A stretch of 64,000 nt of DNA from contig NZ_CP006644.1 in assembly GCF_000512205.2 (NCBI RefSeq), positions 1,178,001-1,242,000 of the forward strand. Reading direction: 5' to 3'. Below the pieces are notes generated by a model. That model was not told where the DNA came from and did not search any database. It worked only from the letters and a program-made list of their open reading frames with translations. A program made the translations under genes and the position numbers. Origin of the DNA: Sphingomonas sanxanigenens DSM 19645 = NX02. GTDB taxonomy: Bacteria > Pseudomonadota > Alphaproteobacteria > Sphingomonadales > Sphingomonadaceae. This document shows, one piece after another, positions 20,182 to 29,793 of the stretch; position 1 is the stretch's first letter; every line of letters begins with the position of its first letter.

Positions 20182-20251
20182 AACCGGCTCTTTCTGTTGC
20201 CAATGTCACGGAAAGCCCATGTTGACGGGCCTCCGCCATGCCTGGTTCGGT

Positions 20252-21280
20252 TCAGATCCCGAACGGAAGCTTCTCACCGCGCCACCTGGTCGCGCGCAGG
20301 AACTGCTCCCAGCTCAGGGAAGCCTGGTTCAGTCGACGACTCCATTCGAGGTCGTGATCGGCGGCGAAGTAGCCGTACTCGACCGCGTATTCGACCATGC
20401 CGACCAGTTCATCGACCAAAAGCTCGTTGGCCGCAAAATCGGGAAAATAGTGCAGCAGGCCTTCCCGGCTATAGGCGTTGCGGTATTCGGCCTCGATGCC
20501 GGTCACGCGTTGGAAGGTCTCCACCATCTCACGAGGTGAGATGATGTCTCCGACGACCGGGAGCGTTGCGCCGTTGTACCGATCCGGATTCGAGAATATC
20601 TCGAGCACTGCCGGCCCCGTAGCCGTAAGAGGGTCCACGAACGGCGCCCGGAAATCCTCGGGGAGGTAGATCGGCATCAGCAGCTTGCCACCCTCCATGC
20701 GCGGGACGTAGTATTCGAGAAAGTTCGTATAGAAAAACGCGAGCATCACGAATGAGTGTGATACCGCCAGGCTACGGATATAATCTGCGACACGGGCCTT
20801 GCTGGTGAAATGCGGAGCCGGCTTCTTGCCGTCTGTGATCTTCTCGACATCTTCCAGTGTGCTGAAGACGATATGACTCGCACCGGCATCTACCGCTGCA
20901 TCGGCGAGTTGCTTGCCGAGGGCGTATTCCACATCGTCCTGCGGATTGCTCTGCGGCGTCATCAGGTAGACGCCGTCCGCACCGGTGAATGCGGTAACGA
21001 GCTCTTTGTGGTGGCCCAGGCCTGGTGGGACAGTCGCGATCTCAGCGCCGAGCTTTTCCAGGCTCTGCGCCTCCCTCGAGTCCCGGTTGCGCGTGAGGGC
21101 CCGGACCCGGAAGCGGCCACTTCCCAGCAGCGTAACCACGACGCTGCGCCCCTGTTTGCTGGTCGCACCGTAAACCGCGATGAGCGGCTTGCCGTTTGCA
21201 GGCGTGGTCGCTCGCAACCCTGGTGCGGTGCTCGCACCCGCGTTGCGGGCGGCTCTTTCATCGAGTTGGCCCATCGTCAT
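20252..21280 (-). CDS. NmrA-family NAD(P)-binding protein
   Basis: A 342-residue atypical short-chain reductase. The N-terminal Rossmann motif GATSKQGRSVV (about residue 38) is the NmrA/HSCARG form. The family includes redox sensors that bind NADP and regulators without catalytic activity; the SDR Tyr/Lys pair is not obvious. The ATG at 21280 has a good ribosome-binding site (ACAGGAGA) and overlaps the stop of the alpha/beta hydrolase (ATGA), so the two are coupled. The unit is divergent from a LysR gene. Confidence 0.88.
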   Translation of the reverse strand: MTMGQLDERAARNAGASTAPGLRATTPANGKPLIAVYGATSKQGRSVVVTLLGSGRFRVRALTRNRDSREAQSLEKLGAEIATVPPGLGHHKELVTAFTGADGVYLMTPQSNPQDDVEYALGKQLADAAVDAGASHIVFSTLEDVEKITDGKKPAPHFTSKARVADYIRSLAVSHSFVMLAFFYTNFLEYYVPRMEGGKLLMPIYLPEDFRAPFVDPLTATGPAVLEIFSNPDRYNGATLPVVGDIISPREMVETFQRVTGIEAEYRNAYSREGLLHYFPDFAANELLVDELVGMVEYAVEYGYFAADHDLEWSRRLNQASLSWEQFLRATRWRGEKLPFGI

Positions 21281-22041
21281 TCTCCTGTCTTTGAATGCTG
21301 CGCAACGGCGCCCCGAGCCGCATCCGCGGCCGCGTGAGGCTTGGTCATGAAGAGGACGTGGCTGCCCTCGATCTCGCTGGTCCTGGCGCCGATCCGACGG
21401 GCGGTGCTGCGCAGCAACTTGGGATCGATCGCACCGTCTTCGGTCGCCACGACATACCAGTTCGGCTTCGAGCGCCATGCGGCAACGGTGACCTTCGCCT
21501 TCAGCGCCGCCATCGCGACCGGAATCTGGGAATCCCCCAGGAAGGCGGCGTCCGCATCGCTCGCATCGGTTGCGAACCCGGCTTTGAACTTGTCGCCGTT
21601 CGGAAACGCCAAGCCGTCCGCCTGCTCCTCCGGCGCGAAATTCGCCGGCGGCGCCACCTCGGCATATTGGTCGAGCGTCGATTGGCCGATCTCCGGGGCG
21701 AAGGCGGCGACGTAGACGAGGCCGGCGACCTTGGGGTGAAGCCCGGCCTGGGTGATCACGCTGCCACCATAGAAATGACCGACGAGGATGGTCGGTCCGT
21801 CCTGGCGCGCCAGCAGCCGGTTGGTGGCGGCGACATCGGCGTTCAGGCCGGTCAGCGGGTTCTGGACGATGCTGACCTTGTATCCGCGAGCGCTAAGCCG
21901 GTCATCGACCCCGCGCCATCCCGAACCGTTGGCAAAGGCCTCGTCGACAATGACGACGTTGCGCACGGGCAGGGGCTGTTCGGCGACTGCGCCCGACCCG
22001 GCGAGAACGGCTGCTGCGAGGAATGGAGCAAGCTTCGTCAT
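21277..22041 (-). CDS. Secreted alpha/beta hydrolase-fold protein lacking the nucleophile serine
   Basis: A 254-residue protein with a signal peptide (MTKLAPFLAAAVLAGSGAVA) and an alpha/beta hydrolase fold of the small esterase branch. The nucleophile elbow, normally GHSYGG, reads GHFYGG: Phe replaces the catalytic Ser. The other family landmarks (a late Asp in ATEDGAI and a His in EGSHVLF) remain. Hydrolysis by the standard mechanism should fail, so it may bind a ligand or be a dead enzyme. First gene of a unit with the NmrA-like gene, divergent from LysR (22194). Confidence 0.85.
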   Translation of the reverse strand: MTKLAPFLAAAVLAGSGAVAEQPLPVRNVVIVDEAFANGSGWRGVDDRLSARGYKVSIVQNPLTGLNADVAATNRLLARQDGPTILVGHFYGGSVITQAGLHPKVAGLVYVAAFAPEIGQSTLDQYAEVAPPANFAPEEQADGLAFPNGDKFKAGFATDASDADAAFLGDSQIPVAMAALKAKVTVAAWRSKPNWYVVATEDGAIDPKLLRSTARRIGARTSEIEGSHVLFMTKPHAAADAARGAVAQHSKTGE

Positions 22042-22193
22042 GACATTCTCCTTGCAGTGATGAGGGCGGCTCGTGGGCAGTCGGCATCGGATCTTCGCGG
22101 TAACCTGAACTTGAGGTCGGATTGTCCTCGCTTCCGAGACTGAGTTAGTTCATGCATATCACCTTGAGAATTCGCCGTTGAAGCAAATGACTG

Positions 22194-23123
22194 ATGCAGA
22201 TCATGCACGAAAAATCCGGTGGGCAGCTCGATGAGATCGAGACCTTTGCGGCCGTTGCCGAGCATGGCGGCTTCGCGGCGGCAGCCCGTGTTCTCGGCAA
22301 GGACCCCTCAGTTCTGTCCCGCCGGATCGATGCGCTGGAACGGCGTCTGGGTGTACGGCTCCTCGCGCGGACGACCCGCAAAGTCGCTCTGACCGAGGTC
22401 GGTGCAGCCTATCTGCGGAAGGTCAGGATCATTCTTGCGGAGCTGACCGTTGCCGACCTTGAGGCAGCCGAAGGCGCGGCTCGCCCGCGTGGCCTGCTGC
22501 GGGTGACCATGCCGAGGACCTTCGCGCGGTTCTGGGTCGTGCCTTGGCTACCTGCGTTCCTCCGCGAGTACCCCGAGATCGAGATCGAACTCCAGCTTGG
22601 CGACCGCTTCTTCGACCTGGTTGCAGAAGGGTTCGACCTTGCCATCAGGTTTGGTGGTCTCGCCGACAGCTCGCTGACCGTGCGTCAACTTGCATCCTTC
22701 GAGACGGTCCTTTGCGCCTCGCCTGCCTATCTCGCCGAGGCTGGCACACCGCACACGCCCGGGGATTTGCAGAACCACCGCTGCCTTGGGCTGACCGTGC
22801 CGAACTTCTGGCCCGACTGGCGTCTTCGCCGCGGCGAGGAACGCGCCACGGTGCACGTGCCGAGTCAATTTCGAACCGACGACGGCGGCAGCATGATGTT
22901 GGCAGCACTCGAGGGAGGCGGTATCATGCTCTCCGCAGAATGGTCTTGCGGTAGACATCTTGCCGAGGGCCGTCTCGTCCGCGTCCTTCCGGACTGGAGA
23001 ATGGACCACGAGGGCAAAGCCCAGATCGTGCTTCCGCCAGGACGGCTCGTGCCTGCCAAGACGCGCGTCTTCATCGAGCGGGTGGTTGCCGAGTTCAGCC
23101 CATCGGCACCTTGGGCCCGCTAG
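22194..23123 (+). CDS. LysR-family transcriptional regulator
   Basis: A 309-residue LysR-type regulator. The N-terminal winged helix-turn-helix (about residues 12-70) has FAAAARVLGKDPSVLSRRI as the recognition region, and a periplasmic-binding-protein-like effector domain follows. An ATG at 22203 would drop three residues. It is divergent from the alpha/beta hydrolase and NmrA unit, the usual arrangement for a LysR regulator and its target. The effector is unknown. Confidence 0.92.
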   Translation: MQIMHEKSGGQLDEIETFAAVAEHGGFAAAARVLGKDPSVLSRRIDALERRLGVRLLARTTRKVALTEVGAAYLRKVRIILAELTVADLEAAEGAARPRGLLRVTMPRTFARFWVVPWLPAFLREYPEIEIELQLGDRFFDLVAEGFDLAIRFGGLADSSLTVRQLASFETVLCASPAYLAEAGTPHTPGDLQNHRCLGLTVPNFWPDWRLRRGEERATVHVPSQFRTDDGGSMMLAALEGGGIMLSAEWSCGRHLAEGRLVRVLPDWRMDHEGKAQIVLPPGRLVPAKTRVFIERVVAEFSPSAPWAR

Positions 23124-23780
23124 TTATGTTACCAGCCTGCGTGTTGTGGCGCTCCCCCGGGCTCTGCACACAATCGACCACTGGCAGCTGCTGTCCTGCC
23201 AGCTCGTCCGACACGATGTCCGGTTCCGCAAGAACTGAGTGGTAGGCGGGAAGCCCGAAAACGGCCCAGTTGCCGTCGCCGTGCGTGGCAGCCGACCGAC
23301 CGCAGGGTGGCAGGTTTTGGCGTGGAACCTGCCGCTGTACACGTCGCCCGGCGGCCGCCCGCCCCGCGGCGAGGATCAGCAAGCCTATCGTCGCGCCGGG
23401 CGATCAGCCACACCAGCCCGATCCGAACGCAATCTGCGGCGCTGCGCCGCAGCCGGCATCCTGCCACAGGACCGAGTTATGTGTTAAAAATCAATAACTT
23501 TGACCTCAATCAATGATAATTCGGCCGCCGTTTAAGATAAACTGAAATAAACATGTGCTTGTCGCCGTAACGATCCTCTCCGATACTGTGACCGGGATCA
23601 CAGCATGCGCAGCCGCGCCGGGATCATTGGGGGCACGGCCGATGTCGTGGCGCAGCGGGAACGCACCCGAACCAAGGGGGAGGACAGCATGCGAGTCCAT
23701 CGGATCGGCTTGCGCCCAGTGCCGCACCGCCCGTTCCCCAATGCCTTTTACAAGCGTGACGCAGGACGAAGGAGAGAAAA
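23124..23780. other. Intergenic region upstream of the RTX gene
   Basis: About 660 nt without a convincing gene. It is GC-rich to about 23460 and then AT-rich (23480-23560), where the RTX promoter may lie. A 43-codon frame from ATG 23691 has a good ribosome-binding site (GGGGGAGG) but no recognisable family. An FNR/CRP-like palindrome is listed separately. Confidence 0.5.
23500..23513. promoter_or_regulatory. FNR/FixK-like palindrome
   Basis: TTGACCTCAATCAA matches the TTGAT-N4-ATCAA consensus at 9 of 10 defined positions. It lies about 270 nt upstream of the RTX gene in AT-rich DNA. Single palindromes of this length occur by chance, so it is tentative. Confidence 0.35.
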
Positions 23781-26700
23781 ATGCCCACCTATAACGGAAC
23801 GCCCGGCAATGACGTGATCGACGGCGACCAGGGCGGTCCCGCCCAGGACGTCATCAATGGCCTCGCCGGAGACGATGTGCTGTCCGGCGGCGATCTCAAC
23901 GACACCCTGAGCGGCGGCGACGGTAACGACATGCTGGTCGGCGGCAGCGGCAATGACGTTCTGGTCGGCGGCGGCGGGGTCGACACCCTGTCCGGCGGCG
24001 ACGGCGACGACGTGCTCGGCCTCACCTATATCGAGGGCATCTACGGGCCCGACGCCGGCGAGACGTTCAGCGGCGGCGACGGCGTCGACACCCTCGTGAT
24101 CGAAGGCAACACCTATATCGACGGCTTCGGCCCGCCGCCCACCGACACCATCGACATCAGCGCGGTGATCATCGACGGCACGATCGAGCGGCTGCTGCTC
24201 CAAGCCGACTGGACCGAACTCGATTTCTTCATCTACAACTACAACCTCAAGCTCACCGCCACGCAGCTGGGCAATTTCTCGCTGATCGAGGCGTATAGCA
24301 ACATCACGCTGACCACCGCCGGCACCGCCGACCTCGGCGGCGCGACGCTCTACATGAACGGCGGCAGCTTCAACCTCAGCGATGCCGGCAACAGCTTCAT
24401 CCTCACCGGCGCGATCAACGGCGCCTTCGGCAGCACCGGCTTCGTGGTGAACGGCGGCGGCGGCGCCGACACCATCCTCGGCGGCCTCGGCGGCGACACG
24501 CTCTCGGGCCGCGACGGCGACGATGTGCTGAGCGGCCAGGAGGGCAATGACATCCTCGCCGGCGGCGCCGGTGCCGACCTGATGAGCGGCGGCGCTGGCG
24601 ACGACCGGTTCGTCGTCGCCGCCGCCGCCGAGATCGCCGCGGGCGAGCAATATGACGGCGGCGACGGCACCGACACGCTCGCGCTGACCTTCAGCGGCGG
24701 CACCGCCGATCTCTCCGGCGCGAACCGCATCGAGCGGCTGACCGGCAACGGCCAGGCGGTGACGCTGTCGGCCGCGGGGCTCGACGGGCTCACCACCGTC
24801 ACCGGCATCACCGCGATCACCATCTCGACCGCAGGCGTCGTCGACCTCGCCGGCGCGCAGCTCCAGGTCACCAGCTTCACCCTCGCGGCCGGCGGCAACA
24901 CGCTCGACCTGGCCGGCCTTGCCACCGCCTTCACCGTCAACGGCGGCGCGGGCAACGACATCGTGACCGGCGGCATGCTGGGCGACACCTTGTTCGGCGG
25001 CGCCGGCAACGACCGGCTCAACGGCGGCGATGGCGACGATCTGCTCGTGAGCGGCGCCGGCACCGACATCGTGAACGGCGGCGCCGGCATCGACGCCGTG
25101 AGCTATGCGACCAATCTCGATGGCGCGGTCGTCGCGAACCTCGATACCAGCGCCGGCACCGACACACTGATCGGTATCGAGAACCTGATCGGATCCTCCT
25201 TCGCCGACGTACTGATCGGCGACGGCGGGAACAATGTGATCGATGGCGGCGCGGGCACGGGCAACGACAAGCTCGACGGCCGCGCGGGTATCGACACCGT
25301 GACCTATGCCAACGCCGCCGCCCGGGTGATCGTCAACCTCTCCGTCGCCACCGCGCAGTCGACCGGCGGCGCCGGCGTCGATACGCTGCTGGGCTTCGAG
25401 ACGCTGATCGGCTCCGCCTTCGACGACCGGCTGACCGGCGACGCCGGCGTCAACACGCTGATCGGCGGCAATGGCGCCGACACGATCGACGGCCTCGCCG
25501 ACAACGATACGCTGACCGGCGGCGCCGGCGACGACATGTTGCAGGGCGGCGACGGCAATGATGCGATCGACGGCGGCGTGGGCGCGGCCGACATCGCCTC
25601 CTATGCGGCGTCGGCATCGGGCGTGACCGTCGATCTCGCCGTCGCGGGCGCGCAGGCCACCGGCGCCGCCGGCACCGACACGCTGACCGGCATCGAGGGG
25701 CTGATCGGATCGGCGTTCGCCGACACGCTGGCCGGCACCGCCGGCGACAACCGCCTGACCGGCGGCCACGGCAACGACACCATCCGCGGCGATCTCGGCA
25801 ACGACCTGATCGACGGCAGCCTGGGCGTCGACACGCTGGACTATTCGCTGGTCGGCGCGGGCGTGACGCTCAACCTGCTGAGCCAGGCGGCGCAGGACAC
25901 CGGCGGCGCGGGCATCGACACAGTGCGCAGCATCGAACATGTCATCGGCACCGCATTCGACGACCGGCTGACTGGCAGCGACTATTCCAACATCCTGCAG
26001 GCGGGCGCGGGCAACGACATGCTGGTGGGCGGGCTCGGCAACGACACGCTCAACGGTGGCGACGGCATCGACACCGCCAGCTACGCCGCGGCGACCGCGG
26101 GCGTGCGCGTCAACCTCAACCTCGCCACCGCGCAATATACGGTGGGGGCGGCCACCGACACGCTGCTCGGCATCGAGGCGCTGATCGGCTCCGGCCATGA
26201 TGACCAGTTCACGGGCAACGGCGCTGACAACAGCCTCGTCGGCAATGGTGGCAACGACACGCTGGTGGGCGGCCTGGGCGACGATATGCTCAACGGCGGC
26301 GCGGGCAGCGACACCGCGAGTTATGCGACGGCAACCACCGGCGTGGCCGTCTCCCTCGCGCTCGCCGGCGCGCAGAACACCGGCGGTGCCGGCACCGACA
26401 CGCTGGTGTCGGTCGAGAATCTGGTCGGCTCCGCGCAGGCCGATACGCTGACCGGCAGCGCGCAGGTCAACAGGATCAGCGGCGGCAACGGCAATGACGT
26501 GATCGACGGCGCCAGCGCCGGCGACATCCTCGATGGCGGCGCCGGCAACGACCTGCTGAAGGGCGGCGTCGGCGACGACCTGATCACCGGCGGCACCGGC
26601 AACGACATGATCGACGGCGGCGCCCAGATCGACACGCTGAGCTATGCCGCCTCAGGCTATGGCGTCACTGTCAACCTCGGCCTCACCGTCGCACAGGCGG

Positions 26701-27155
26701 TCGGCGGCGGGCAGGGCACCGACACGATCCTCAATGTCGAGAACCTCCTCGGTTCGGCGCTGGGTGACACGCTGACCGGATCGGCACTCGCCAACAACCT
26801 GACCGGCGGCGGCGGCAGCGATGTGCTGGCGGGCGGCGCGGGCAACGACCACTTCGTCTACCTCGCCGCCGACGACAGCGGCATCGGCACCGCCGCCGAC
26901 CGCATCCTCGACCTCGCCGCCGGCGACATCCTCGACCTCGCGCTGATCGACGCCGACGCCACCACCGGCGCGGCCAACGAGGCCTTCACGCAGGTCGCCG
27001 CCTTCACCAATGCCGCGGGCCAGCTCACCCTGGCGTTTGACGCGGGCAGCAACACGACGACCCTGCTCGCCGACACCGACGGCAACGGCACCGCCGACTT
27101 CGCGATCCTGTTCACCGGCGACGTCACCGCGCTGACCGGCACCTGGGTGCTGTAG
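23781..27155 (+). CDS. Large RTX (hemolysin-type calcium-binding repeat) protein, type I secretion substrate
   Basis: An 1124-residue acidic, Gly/Asp-rich protein. Nonapeptide GGxGxDxLx repeats fill residues about 30-75 and 225-280, then recur throughout. From about residue 420 to 1060 it has seven or so copies of a module of about 80-100 residues: a DTxSYA segment with a beta-rich stretch, then a TDTLxGIExLIGS segment, then RTX repeats. The C-terminal 80 residues (ending LTGTWVL) resemble serralysin-type type I secretion signals. No catalytic domain was recognised, so a cell-surface, matrix or adhesive role is inferred. It has a strong site (GAAGGAGAG) before ATG 23781. No T1SS genes lie in the window. 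Confidence 0.88.
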   Translation: MPTYNGTPGNDVIDGDQGGPAQDVINGLAGDDVLSGGDLNDTLSGGDGNDMLVGGSGNDVLVGGGGVDTLSGGDGDDVLGLTYIEGIYGPDAGETFSGGDGVDTLVIEGNTYIDGFGPPPTDTIDISAVIIDGTIERLLLQADWTELDFFIYNYNLKLTATQLGNFSLIEAYSNITLTTAGTADLGGATLYMNGGSFNLSDAGNSFILTGAINGAFGSTGFVVNGGGGADTILGGLGGDTLSGRDGDDVLSGQEGNDILAGGAGADLMSGGAGDDRFVVAAAAEIAAGEQYDGGDGTDTLALTFSGGTADLSGANRIERLTGNGQAVTLSAAGLDGLTTVTGITAITISTAGVVDLAGAQLQVTSFTLAAGGNTLDLAGLATAFTVNGGAGNDIVTGGMLGDTLFGGAGNDRLNGGDGDDLLVSGAGTDIVNGGAGIDAVSYATNLDGAVVANLDTSAGTDTLIGIENLIGSSFADVLIGDGGNNVIDGGAGTGNDKLDGRAGIDTVTYANAAARVIVNLSVATAQSTGGAGVDTLLGFETLIGSAFDDRLTGDAGVNTLIGGNGADTIDGLADNDTLTGGAGDDMLQGGDGNDAIDGGVGAADIASYAASASGVTVDLAVAGAQATGAAGTDTLTGIEGLIGSAFADTLAGTAGDNRLTGGHGNDTIRGDLGNDLIDGSLGVDTLDYSLVGAGVTLNLLSQAAQDTGGAGIDTVRSIEHVIGTAFDDRLTGSDYSNILQAGAGNDMLVGGLGNDTLNGGDGIDTASYAAATAGVRVNLNLATAQYTVGAATDTLLGIEALIGSGHDDQFTGNGADNSLVGNGGNDTLVGGLGDDMLNGGAGSDTASYATATTGVAVSLALAGAQNTGGAGTDTLVSVENLVGSAQADTLTGSAQVNRISGGNGNDVIDGASAGDILDGGAGNDLLKGGVGDDLITGGTGNDMIDGGAQIDTLSYAASGYGVTVNLGLTVAQAVGGGQGTDTILNVENLLGSALGDTLTGSALANNLTGGGGSDVLAGGAGNDHFVYLAADDSGIGTAADRILDLAAGDILDLALIDADATTGAANEAFTQVAAFTNAAGQLTLAFDAGSNTTTLLADTDGNGTADFAILFTGDVTALTGTWVL

Positions 27156-27169
27156 GCCGCGCCTGGGCA

Positions 27170-27215
27170 CCCCCTGCCGCCATCCCGAAAGGGGATTCGG
27201 GATGGCGGCAGGGGG
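27170..27215. terminator. 20-bp perfect hairpin after the RTX gene
   Basis: Arm 27170-27189 (begins CCCCCTGCCG) and arm 27196-27215 (ends GGCAGGGGG) are exact complements with a 6-base loop. It starts 15 nt after the RTX stop. It has no T-run, so it is either a Rho-independent-like barrier or a repeat-type element. A second 7-bp hairpin AGCGCCC/GGGCGCT (27240-27258) follows. Confidence 0.75.
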
Positions 27216-27477
27216 GAGGGGTGATGCGCGGTGTTCGGTAGCGCCCGGAAGGGGCGCTCCGTGGCTATCGCCCTCGCCCGCAAGCTGGGGCGGCGTTCGC
27301 GATAGCCTGCGCCGAGTGCCATGATCATGCGGAGAGATCGCTTGGAGTGGTCTACAGATCGCGGGCAGGCCGGGCTCAGCCAGGCTCAACTCGCATCCCT
27401 TGCCGGCATGCGCCCGGAGCCCGCATATGGCCGATCTTGCTCAGATCGGCCTTTGCCGTCTCGCCGCGCGCCGGGGG
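27216..27477. other. Intergenic region
   Basis: Between the RTX terminator and the convergent amidohydrolase. Contains the short hairpin 27240-27258 and nothing else recognised. Confidence 0.5.
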
Positions 27478-29283
27478 TCATTTTTCCCCGTGGTAGGTCC
27501 CGAAATATTTAACGGGCGACCACGCCGGAAGGACCTCGGGAAGTTTTGGCGATTGATCGCTATATTCCTGCGCACCGAACACGACCTTGCCGTCCATGAC
27601 GGTCAGTACGGCGGACACCGATTTTATCTGCTCTTCCGGCACCGTGAAATAATCCCTGTCGAGCACCACGAAGTCGGCCAGATTCCCCGGGGCGATGGCG
27701 CCGACCTCGGATTCTGCATTCATGAACCATGCTGCGCCACCGGTGAACAGTTTCAGCGCCTCGGCGCGGGAAAGGCGGTTCTCCGTTGCGAGAACCTCCG
27801 ATCCGGAGACGGACTTGCCGGACACCATCCAGCTGATTCCGACCCAAGGATTGAACGTGGCTGCTCGGAATGCGTCGGTACTCATGGCCAACGGAATCCC
27901 GCTGTCCACGAGCGGCCGCAGGCGCGGCGTCTGCAACGCCTTTTCGCGACCATATGTCTTGATGAAACCGTCGGCGTGCAGCGCCATTTTGGCGTCCACG
28001 GCGATACCGCCGCCCAGCTTCTTCACGCGATCGATGTTCTCGGGGCTGATCGTCTCGGCATGTTCGAGGCTCCATCGCAAGCCATCGAGCGGGATCGTTT
28101 CGTTCACCTTCTCCAGAGCGTCGAGAAAGGGGGAGATGTTCTCGTTGTAGCTGATGTGCATACGGAACGGGATGCGTCGCTGCACGAGCTTCATCACATC
28201 CTGCTCGACGAAGCGCTTCATCTTCTCAGGCGCGATGATGACCGCCGGACGATCGAAATTCTCATGATCATGCACGTCGCCGCTCAGAACTTCCCCGGCC
28301 CCTCGATATTCATGGCCATGGGCCAATGTGGGGTGCAGATTTTGTCCCGGGCTGATCGGCGCCGTTTTCGTGATCGCCTCGATCTCCAGATCCACCATAT
28401 TCACCGATCCGCCGTTGCCGAGCTGCAAATCCACAAAAGGCATGCGGACGTTGAGGCGGTTGTCGCGCGCCAGCACATTCACCCTTGCCTGAGCCTTCGG
28501 ATATGCCCACCTGCCGCCATTATCGATGATCGACGTTACGCCGAACCGGTTCAGTCCCCGGATGCTGTAGACCAACGAACTCACTTCTTCGTCGAAGGTG
28601 GGTTGCGGCACCATGGTCTCGAGGGCGAGAAACACCCAGGTGTAGCCGTGGACCACGCCGGTCGGGGTGCCGCGGCTATCCTTTTCGAACTCGATGTCCG
28701 GCAGTTTGGGGAACCGGTCGGTGCCCACGCCAAGCGCGTCCATCGCCGGCTTGTTCAGGAAGGCGCGGTTATAGGCATATTGCACGATCATGGGGCGATC
28801 GGGCACGGCCTTGCGCAGTTCGGCCAGCGTGGGAAAGCGGTTCTCCTTGAACTGGTAGGGAGACCAGCCTCCGATCACCTTGACCCATTGTCCCTCCGGT
28901 GTGCGGCTGGCCTGCTCGCTCAGCATCGTCAGCGCCCGACTCAGCGTCGGCACGCCATCCCATCGTATATTGTAGGTATAGGCCAGGTCGTTGAGGACGT
29001 GCGTATGCGCATCGACGATGCCGGGAATCAGCCTGCGGTTGTGCGCATCGATCAACCTGGTCCTGGAATTTCTCAGCGCCAGTATGTCCGCATCGGGACC
29101 GACGAAGTAGATGCGGCCGTTCTTGACCGCCAAAGCGGAAGCCTCGGGCTGCGCACGGCTGCCCGTGAAGATCTTTGCGTTGAAAACGATAAGGTCGGCG
29201 CCAGCCTCATCCTGCATCGATTGGGCCTGGACAGCGCAGAACGACGACATCGTCAGGAATGCAATGGCTATCTTCTTTATCAT
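27478..29283 (-). CDS. Secreted amidohydrolase (YtcJ-like)
   Basis: A 601-residue amidohydrolase-superfamily enzyme with an N-terminal signal peptide (IAIAFLTMSSFCAVQA). The metal-binding HxH motif is DAHTH (H93, H95), and a downstream Asp in the STDAF segment fits the metal site. YtcJ-type enzymes hydrolyse amides or imidates, usually in secondary metabolism; the substrate is not predictable. It is transcribed toward the RTX gene. An isolated gene, with no obvious partner other than the adjacent porin cluster. Confidence 0.9.
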   Translation of the reverse strand: MIKKIAIAFLTMSSFCAVQAQSMQDEAGADLIVFNAKIFTGSRAQPEASALAVKNGRIYFVGPDADILALRNSRTRLIDAHNRRLIPGIVDAHTHVLNDLAYTYNIRWDGVPTLSRALTMLSEQASRTPEGQWVKVIGGWSPYQFKENRFPTLAELRKAVPDRPMIVQYAYNRAFLNKPAMDALGVGTDRFPKLPDIEFEKDSRGTPTGVVHGYTWVFLALETMVPQPTFDEEVSSLVYSIRGLNRFGVTSIIDNGGRWAYPKAQARVNVLARDNRLNVRMPFVDLQLGNGGSVNMVDLEIEAITKTAPISPGQNLHPTLAHGHEYRGAGEVLSGDVHDHENFDRPAVIIAPEKMKRFVEQDVMKLVQRRIPFRMHISYNENISPFLDALEKVNETIPLDGLRWSLEHAETISPENIDRVKKLGGGIAVDAKMALHADGFIKTYGREKALQTPRLRPLVDSGIPLAMSTDAFRAATFNPWVGISWMVSGKSVSGSEVLATENRLSRAEALKLFTGGAAWFMNAESEVGAIAPGNLADFVVLDRDYFTVPEEQIKSVSAVLTVMDGKVVFGAQEYSDQSPKLPEVLPAWSPVKYFGTYHGEK

Positions 29284-29438
29284 ATATCCTCGCTCAGCTA
29301 GGTTTTTGAAACAGGGTCAAGCGGAAGCCGGTGCTCAGCGGGCGCCTACGACACCGGATGAAGTGCGGCGCCAGTAAGACGCAGCGTTCGCGGACGTTGA
29401 AACCGCGGTCCGTCGTGCGTGTTCGCCGGGCATCTCGA

Positions 29439-29744
29439 TCATGCGTTCCGACCCGAACCCGGTGAACCCACGACGACGTCGGCATATTCCGGATGGCGCG
29501 CGTAGAAGGCGGTCATGAACGGGCAGACGAGGAACACCTTGCGGCCGCTCGCGCGAATCTCGTCGAACACGCCGCAGGCCAGTTGTGAGCCGATGCCGCG
29601 TCCGGAAAGCCGTTCGGGAACGATCGTATGCGTCAGGACGAACCTGTCGCCGTGCATGCGATAATATGCCGTTGCGATCTCCTGGCTGTCGTCGATTGGC
29701 AGTTCGAAGCGTCGTTCGGCGCGGTTGTCTTCGACGAAGCTCAT
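29439..29744 (-). CDS. Small GNAT-family N-acetyltransferase (YjdJ-like)
   Basis: A 101-residue short GNAT-fold protein. The acetyl-CoA-binding loop is in VPERLSGRGIGSQLA, and FLVCPFMTAFYARHPEY is the C-terminal part conserved in this small family. Such proteins are often tied to metabolite or tRNA-related acetylation, but no specific reaction is assigned. It lies just downstream of the porin gene on the same strand. Confidence 0.88.
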   Translation of the reverse strand: MSFVEDNRAERRFELPIDDSQEIATAYYRMHGDRFVLTHTIVPERLSGRGIGSQLACGVFDEIRASGRKVFLVCPFMTAFYARHPEYADVVVGSPGSGRNA

Positions 29745-29793
29745 GTCCCGTCACTCCCTGTTCGTACGGGCGTGGCCGCGGGCGGGCGCACCG

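Noticed and set aside
23748-26198. 816-codon antisense frame within the RTX gene
   Set aside because: It is a by-product of Gly/Asp-rich codons; it has no ribosome-binding site and composition of Val/Ala/Arg repeats. The plus-strand RTX gene explains the region.
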